DNA of 64,000 nt from Hymenopus coronatus. Lineage: Eukaryota; Arthropoda; Insecta; Mantodea; Hymenopodidae. The DNA lies in the NCBI GenBank assembly GCA_030762935.1, contig CM060880.1:11504501-11568500 (forward strand), read 5' to 3'. Under the pieces are notes generated by a model. That model was not told the origin of the DNA and searched no databases. It saw nothing but the letters and a program-made list of their open reading frames with translations. Positions 58,991-64,000 of the stretch are shown one piece after another (within the stretch, counting starts at the first letter, position 1; every line of letters begins with the position of its first letter). The position numbers and the translations under genes were made by a program.

Positions 58991-59206
58991 TTTCATCGCC
59001 CTCCGTGAGGTCGCGGGTTCAAACTCGGCGGAGGACGATGGAAAAATCCTTAGCATGGCTTCCTTCGGAAAGGAAGTAAAGCCGTTGGTCCCGTGTCGTA
59101 AATTTACGGCACGTAAAAGAACCTCAAGCCTGATAGAGGCTTCTGAGCAAAATTAAAGCGATATTTCACGCCCAATTCAGAACGGGACGCTGAGAACTAC
59201 AGCAGT
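58991..59206 (+). repeat. SINE family S3, well preserved
   Basis: B-box-like GGTCGCGGGTTCAAACTCGG, then CCTTAGCATGGCTTCCTTCG and a tail ending GGGACGCTGAGAACTACAG. Confidence 0.85.
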
Positions 59207-59929
59207 TAAAGAGCGTCCATAAATAACACGCCATTTACATTTTTTTTTACCTCCTTATTTACTCCGCACTTCGATACTTAGGTATTTAAAGATGAACAAC
59301 ACTCCTTTAAGTAAAAGTAAATGGATTATAATTGGTACAAAGTTAACACCACTGTACTAAAAATCAGAATCGTAAAATGTCTCATTGTTGTATTGCTGGA
59401 AATGAGGTGTACAATTTACATACCTTAACTTTTTGAGAAAGTAAACAAGTAAATGTAACCAGGCTTTCGCAATATTCGGTTCAAAGATTCATATGGCTGT
59501 GTTTTCGAAAATTGCTCCATGAGTTCTATACTTTGTGATGAGTACAATTTCTTGAAAAGTTTAATTTTTCTTAAAAATCTCCACTTTCTATGAATGCCTT
59601 GTGAAGTCATCGCTAAGCGAATTAAGAGTAACATACAACAAAAGTAACGTTTGTTAAAATGCGTGTTTAAAATATTACAAACAGTAATACATAGAGGGTG
59701 CTATATAACCCCATACTCTTAATTACCTTCAATAATGATAATTGTGAATCAACAAATAGCATGTCCTGCAGCAATGTCCTCCTGATTAATAATTTTGAAG
59801 ATACACAAGAGCATTACATCACTAATCCCAATTAAAACTTCATGCCACACCTGTAAAAATTCTAGATCAAAATCAGAATGAAATGTTTACTGAAGGTTTA
59901 TCTCTATTAATAACAAGTGCAGAGAAGAA

Positions 59930-60990
59930 AAAGTAATTATAAACAGTGGAAACGTTCGAAGTAAATCGTTTAAGGAAAGGTGTAAGACAAGAACGTGCAT
60001 TATCACCTCTCTTCAATGTATACGTCTACAAAGAGTATTAAATGAAGTTATTGAAGAAATAGATATGGTATAAAAATACAGGGATTTAAAATTAACGTGC
60101 TCTGATTTGGTGATCACAGCGATTTTAAAGAAAAATAAGAGATTTAAAAGTGTTTATTAATAAATTGACATATATTAATACAATAAAACATTTAACTTGT
60201 AAGAAAAAAGGCAAAAATATAACAAAATAGAGAAAATAAACAATTATTAGATGAAACTTAAGATTTTGAACAACTACATAGATAGAAGTAAAAAAATAAA
60301 TATTAATAGAACACGTCAAGCAAAACTTGCCTTCAGTAAGTCAAATAAATGATTTGTATCCAATAGTATTGGTTTATAAATCAGGAAGAATTTGCAGAAA
60401 ATATGGAACATAATGTTATATAGATGTAAAACTTGATTAATATTAAAATTAGAAAGAAGAATAGAAGCATCTGAAACGTGGTGCTACAGAAAAATGCTGA
60501 AAACTAGTTGCACTGATAAAATTACCAATAAACAAGTTGTGGATAGCAAAAGCAGATAGAGAAATGCTTAACTAAATATGAAAATATTTTAATATAAAAT
60601 TCAGAGCACATTTACTAAGACACCAAAGTATTTTGAAAATTATTATCGAAGTTGCCAGAATGTACTCGAGGGAGGCCCGGAGACCATTTTTTTTTTTTTT
60701 TTTGGTAATGTTTAACGTTTAAGTGTTTTACTACTTATGGCACCGCAGGCGATGACACTGATGATACTTGAAATTAAGATGGAGCACCGGTGAAATGCGA
60801 CGGCGGGAGAAACCGGAGAAAACCCGCCCCTACGCCGCTTTGTCCACCACAAATCTGACATGCGGTCGCTTAGGATCGAACCGGGGCCGTCTAGGTGAGA
60901 GGCGAGAGGTCTAACCACTCGGCCACGACCGCGGACCAACGGATATTTGAGTAAGTGGGGACCGAAATTGTAAAACAGATTTTTTTGAAT
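59930..60990 (+). mobile_element. LINE remnant (reverse transcriptase C-terminal part) carrying a SINE
   Basis: RKGVRQERALSPLFNVY (59973-60023) is a reverse transcriptase motif B-type block. IEASETWCYRKMLKTSCTDK (60461-60520), then ITNKQVV and later a SREARRP block are the usual end of such pol proteins. Many stops between. The SINE at 60687-60933 splits the last block. Confidence 0.7.
60687..60933 (-). repeat. SINE family S1, full length, with poly(A)
   Basis: Minus strand: tRNA Ser/Leu-like head with A box TGGCCGAGTGGTTAGACCTC and B box GGTTCGATCC, a GC-rich body (GTGGTGGACAAAGCGGCGTA) and tail CGCCTGCGGTGCCATAAGTA ending in about 17 A. GACCA occurs on both sides (60682-60686, 60934-60938), a short candidate target duplication inside a LINE remnant. 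Confidence 0.88.
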
Positions 60991-61589
60991 TATTAAAGTC
61001 CATTTTTACTAACATAATAAAATTAACTTACTAATATCAATAACCTACTTATGCTACATCTACCACAAATCGAACCTATACAAACTAAATAAAAATAATA
61101 AAATGCATATTCTGCACTTACGCATACACTCGTCATTTTTTGTAACCACTCTTTATAATTTTCGTCCTGCAACCATTCTTCACGGAACGAACTTAGATAT
61201 CCCTCTTCATTTTAGTGTTATTACTCACTATCACAGAACAACAAACTATAACTATTCTGAATTATGAAAGGTAGTGGTAGTCTAACCACTCACGATCCGA
61301 TAGTTCCAATAATAATTGCCGGTAAACTGCTTACTGACAAGTGACAATGAACGAGCCGCGACTTGCCAGTGTTTATTTAATAATGTGAGTCAAATACAAC
61401 AATGAAAAGCTGCCAGAATAAAAATAGAAACATAGCGTTTTGTTGCAATTAGAAATTAACATTTGAATCAAATTATTCATCAGTAAGGTGACATTCAAAC
61501 CTGTATATTTAAGTCATTGGCCGTATACCCGGAGAATTCCTTGCAAACCTGGGCACTCCGGGCAGCACCAGGAGATCCGGCAACCTTAG

Positions 61590-61692
61590 TTTTTTTTTTT
61601 TTTTGTTTTTTTTTTTTTTTTCCTCTTCTTAAATACAGTTCCGAAGGCTTGTTGGGACTCCGGCGCTGTATTTTTTTTTTTTTTTTTTTTCC
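61590..61692. repeat. Two long T-runs flanking a short unique piece
   Basis: T-runs at about 61590-61621 and 61670-61690. Both could be minus-strand poly(A) tails of retroposed copies. Confidence 0.6.
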
Positions 61693-61734
61693 CCCAGTTT
61701 CCTTAGTAGACCTATTTGCTTTTTACCGTATGCT

Positions 61735-61870
61735 TTTTGGTTCCAAATACACATGCACACATTAACAAATCACAAAAATACCCCTGCCCAAGGCGGGACT
61801 CGATCCCACGATCCCGTGTGCCACGAAGCACCAAAGAGAGGCACTTTAGCCACGGGGACTGGCACAGTCC
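61735..61870 (-). repeat. tRNA-headed SINE-like repeat
   Basis: Minus strand: A-box-like GTGGCTAAAGTGCCTCTC and B-box-like GGGATCGAGTCCCGCC, followed by a short T- and GT-rich body. The T-run near 61670 may be its tail. Confidence 0.55.
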
Positions 61871-62037
61871 GAGGCAGGATAGCAATGGAAAAACAAGACT
61901 ACAATACAAGGAAACAAATTAAGAATGGCATGAACTGGAGAACGTATGGCGAAATAAAACGGAAGATAAGAACAGAATGGAGATTCGCTGAAAACCAAGA
62001 GAAAAATAAGGTTTGGTAATGAAGTTTGAGGAATAGA

Positions 62038-62919
62038 AAAATCTGATGTCTACCATTCACATGACTTTCTCTATATCCCTGCAACAGCTTATTCTTAAAA
62101 AGCTTATACTTCTATTAACTTCATGCTAATCAGAAAAAATGAGCAGAAATAGCCTTATTACTTGCTTCCTTGTAAGTAGAAGCGAAATAAGGGACTATCA
62201 TAGGTTAAAATGATAGTCAAAAGCTGGTTGCTATGTCAATGAAGTTCCTTTGTTTATATGGATCGGAGTTGACAAGTTCCTGTATGAGAAAAGTATGTTT
62301 TTCATAGCAGAAACCAAAAATTAGGAATGTCTCAAAAACGACGAACTCACGAAAATAAATGTATAAAACATAAATTGTGTGTTTTAACGTGCTCTACATT
62401 TTTTGTGTAGTAAGTTTTTGTACACCTCTTACGGTTTAGCAGTTATTCAAAATTCAGTAAAATTCATCCAGAATAAACTACTCTTCAGAGGCTATTCCCA
62501 GAAAATTCAAGAAATACATTTTATTTGCCAGGTAAATATGTTTATTATACGAAATTTTAATCAAAATCGTTAGAGCCGTTTTTGAGAAAATCAAAATTTT
62601 CGAAAAAAGTTCCATGTAAAAGTTGGGGGTGGGGGGATTTTTCTCAAAATCTTCGTGTCGCATCCCTGGAAGATACTAAACTTAAATACCAAGTTTGGTA
62701 TTTTACCGACTTTTCGTTTTTGAGTTATCGTGTTCACAGACACACGGACACACACACACGGACACACACACACGGACCTTTTTCTGAAAATGCTTTTTTT
62801 TTAGATAAAGGGGACCCTAAAACATATATTTCCTGTGAAATCTCGGTATCCAATTTTTTGGTGGACTGTAATACATTCTCTATACACTATGTACATAGTG
62901 CCTATAGAGAAAGTAAAAA
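62038..62919 (+). repeat. R850 repeat, best-preserved copy
   Basis: An ~880-bp unit without coding potential I can recognise. Landmarks in order: head AATCTGATGTCTACCATTCA then CATGACTTTCTCTATA; GCTTCCTTGTAAGTAGAAGC; CATAGGTTAAAATGATAGTC; GTGCTCTACATTTTTTGTGT; AGAGGCTATTCCCAGAAAAT; AAAAAAGTTCCATGTAAA; CGCATCCCTGGAAGATACTA; a CA-rich run; ATAAAGGGGACCCTAAAACA; then the end TACACTATGTACATAGTG flanked by matching TATAGAGAAAGT arms, a strong hairpin. ACTTTCTCTATA in the head and TATAGAGAAAGT at the tail are inverted to each other, but the outermost bases are not, so it is not a plain inverted-repeat transposon. Class unknown. Confidence 0.85.
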
Positions 62920-63003
62920 GCCATTTGAATGCAATACATTTACATATTGTCTATTGAAAGGTTACCTAATACTCGTAGAAGACTTGAAGTACTTACAATA
63001 ATT

Positions 63004-63151
63004 GGCGATATATCCAACAAGAGGTGGCATGTGTACAATAGCGACGCACTTACTGCTGTGCCAGGAAAGGCCTGGTTTGCCACAAGGACCTGATGAGATA
63101 ATGCTATCACAGCGTTGGACAAACACCACCGCCTCTGATAACGTAGCAACA
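63004..63151 (-). CDS. Candidate exon, unassigned
   Basis: On the minus strand it lies between an acceptor (gggcatattgcag) and a donor (ATT|GTAAGTAC). Two frames are open; one reads TVATLSEAVVFVQRCD, then SSGPCGKPGLSWHSSKCVAI and VHMPPLVGYIANY. Composition is more balanced than the flanks. Family not recognised. Confidence 0.3.
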
Positions 63152-63539
63152 GTCTGCAATATGCCCAGTGTACACGTCGGTTGATGAACCCCAGTCCTCT
63201 AGCTGCCGAGCCTGACCTTGGGTCTTCATCGTAACGTTCCCGCCGTTGTTCGGCGAGGTATGAACAAAGCTAAGAACCGGTAACAAGATTTCACGGCAGT
63301 AGAAAAACAACAAAGCGTTTTTTTTTCCCCCTTTTTATTCTATCTATGGACACAAAGAAACCTAATGGCCAACCCCCCCCCCTCCACCAAATTGTTTACC
63401 TATTCTATGACGTTTATTCCAGGGGCTTGTCACTCTTGCTGCATGTTTCAGATGTAAACTGTGGAAAAAAACCTGTGGGGTTTCCCTCGACTTTCTCTAC
63501 TCTCTCTTCAGCAAATATACTCTTACAACAGTTTATCAT

Positions 63540-64000
63540 TACTTTACACGTACTATGTACATAGTGTATAGAGACGGTATTGTAATGCACCCAAAAAGTC
63601 AATACCGAGATTTCATCGGAAATATGTTTTGAGACCCCCTGAATCCAAAAAAAAAAAAAAAAAAAGATTTTTAGAAAAATGTAATGTGTGTGTGTGTGTG
63701 TGTGAGTGAGCAGCATAGCTCAAAAACGAAAAGTCCGTTAAAAACCATACTTGGTATTTAGGTTTGGTATCTTCCAAGGATGCGGCACGAAGATTTTCAA
63801 GAAAATCCCCCCAAACCGAACTACCCTTTACATGGGAACTTTTTTCGAAATTTTTACTTTCTGAAAAAATGGCTCCAACGATGTTGATTAAAATATCATA
63901 TATTAAAGATATTTACCTGACGAATAAAATGTATATCTTTAATTTTCTGGGAATATCCTCTGAATACTACTTTATTCTGGATGAATTTTACATTACTGCT
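63540..64000 (-). repeat. R850 repeat, inverted, running off the window
   Basis: Begins with the hairpin end (ACGTACTATGTACATAGTGT) and continues through CTCAAAAACGAAAAGTCC, TTTACATGGGAACTTTTTTC and GGGAATATCCTCTGAATACT to the last base. Confidence 0.8.

Noticed and set aside
60687..60933. tRNA-like A and B boxes here and in the other SINE heads
   Set aside because: They are not folded as complete tRNA genes and continue into shared SINE bodies, so they are not called as tRNA genes.
1..64000. CRISPR arrays, operons, rRNA or prophage-like modules
   Set aside because: No regularly spaced direct repeats, polycistronic gene layout or rRNA sequence was seen; the window has the character of a eukaryotic genome.

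Overview
The window looks like a piece of an insect nuclear genome. Genes are split by GT-AG introns, two mariner elements and other insect-type transposons are present, tRNA-headed SINEs are common, and the spacer DNA is AT-rich. Long introns packed with mobile DNA suggest a large genome, possibly Polyneoptera (cockroach, termite or stick-insect-like). That placement is inference; no sequence search was possible.

Two genes are well supported. (1) 20395-40836 (-): a complete ten-exon gene for mitochondrial hydroxyacid-oxoacid transhydrogenase (ADHFE1, iron-containing alcohol dehydrogenase family). All nine splice junctions were placed by eye with matching phases, giving 477 codons plus stop. 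A perfect TGACGTCA palindrome lies about 110 bp upstream of the ATG. (2) 52514-54733 (-): a single-coding-exon gene for a leucine-rich-repeat type I membrane protein of about 739 residues.

Layout. 1-7.7 kb: AT-rich DNA with few recognisable repeats; a 47-bp-arm hairpin, an unassigned interrupted reading frame and one candidate minus-strand exon. 7.9-9.1 kb: degraded SINE, then a short hAT element with a perfect 8-bp target duplication. 9.1-16.3 kb: mostly featureless apart from a CRE-bearing stretch, a candidate start exon, a SINE tail and a TA microsatellite. 16.4-17.1 kb: broken mariner/Tc1-type transposase. 18.4-19.1 kb: SINE and Penelope-like tail. 20.4-40.8 kb: ADHFE1, whose introns hold two mariners, a Penelope-like remnant, several SINEs, a LINE 3' end nested in a SINE, and copies of an unclassified ~850-bp repeat (here R850). 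41-41.7 kb: two small exon-like blocks facing away from ADHFE1. 42-44.1 kb: LINE remnant. 44.8-47.1 kb: two long R850 copies. 47.5-50 kb: DNA transposon with 32-bp inverted repeats. 52.5-54.7 kb: the LRR gene. 55-64 kb: SINEs, R850 copies, a GC-rich island and a LINE remnant carrying a SINE.

The least explained signal is R850: at least ten copies or fragments, both strands, with a conserved head and a 3' end that folds into a long perfect hairpin. The next is the 47.5-kb transposon, whose protein and termini I cannot place firmly in a superfamily.
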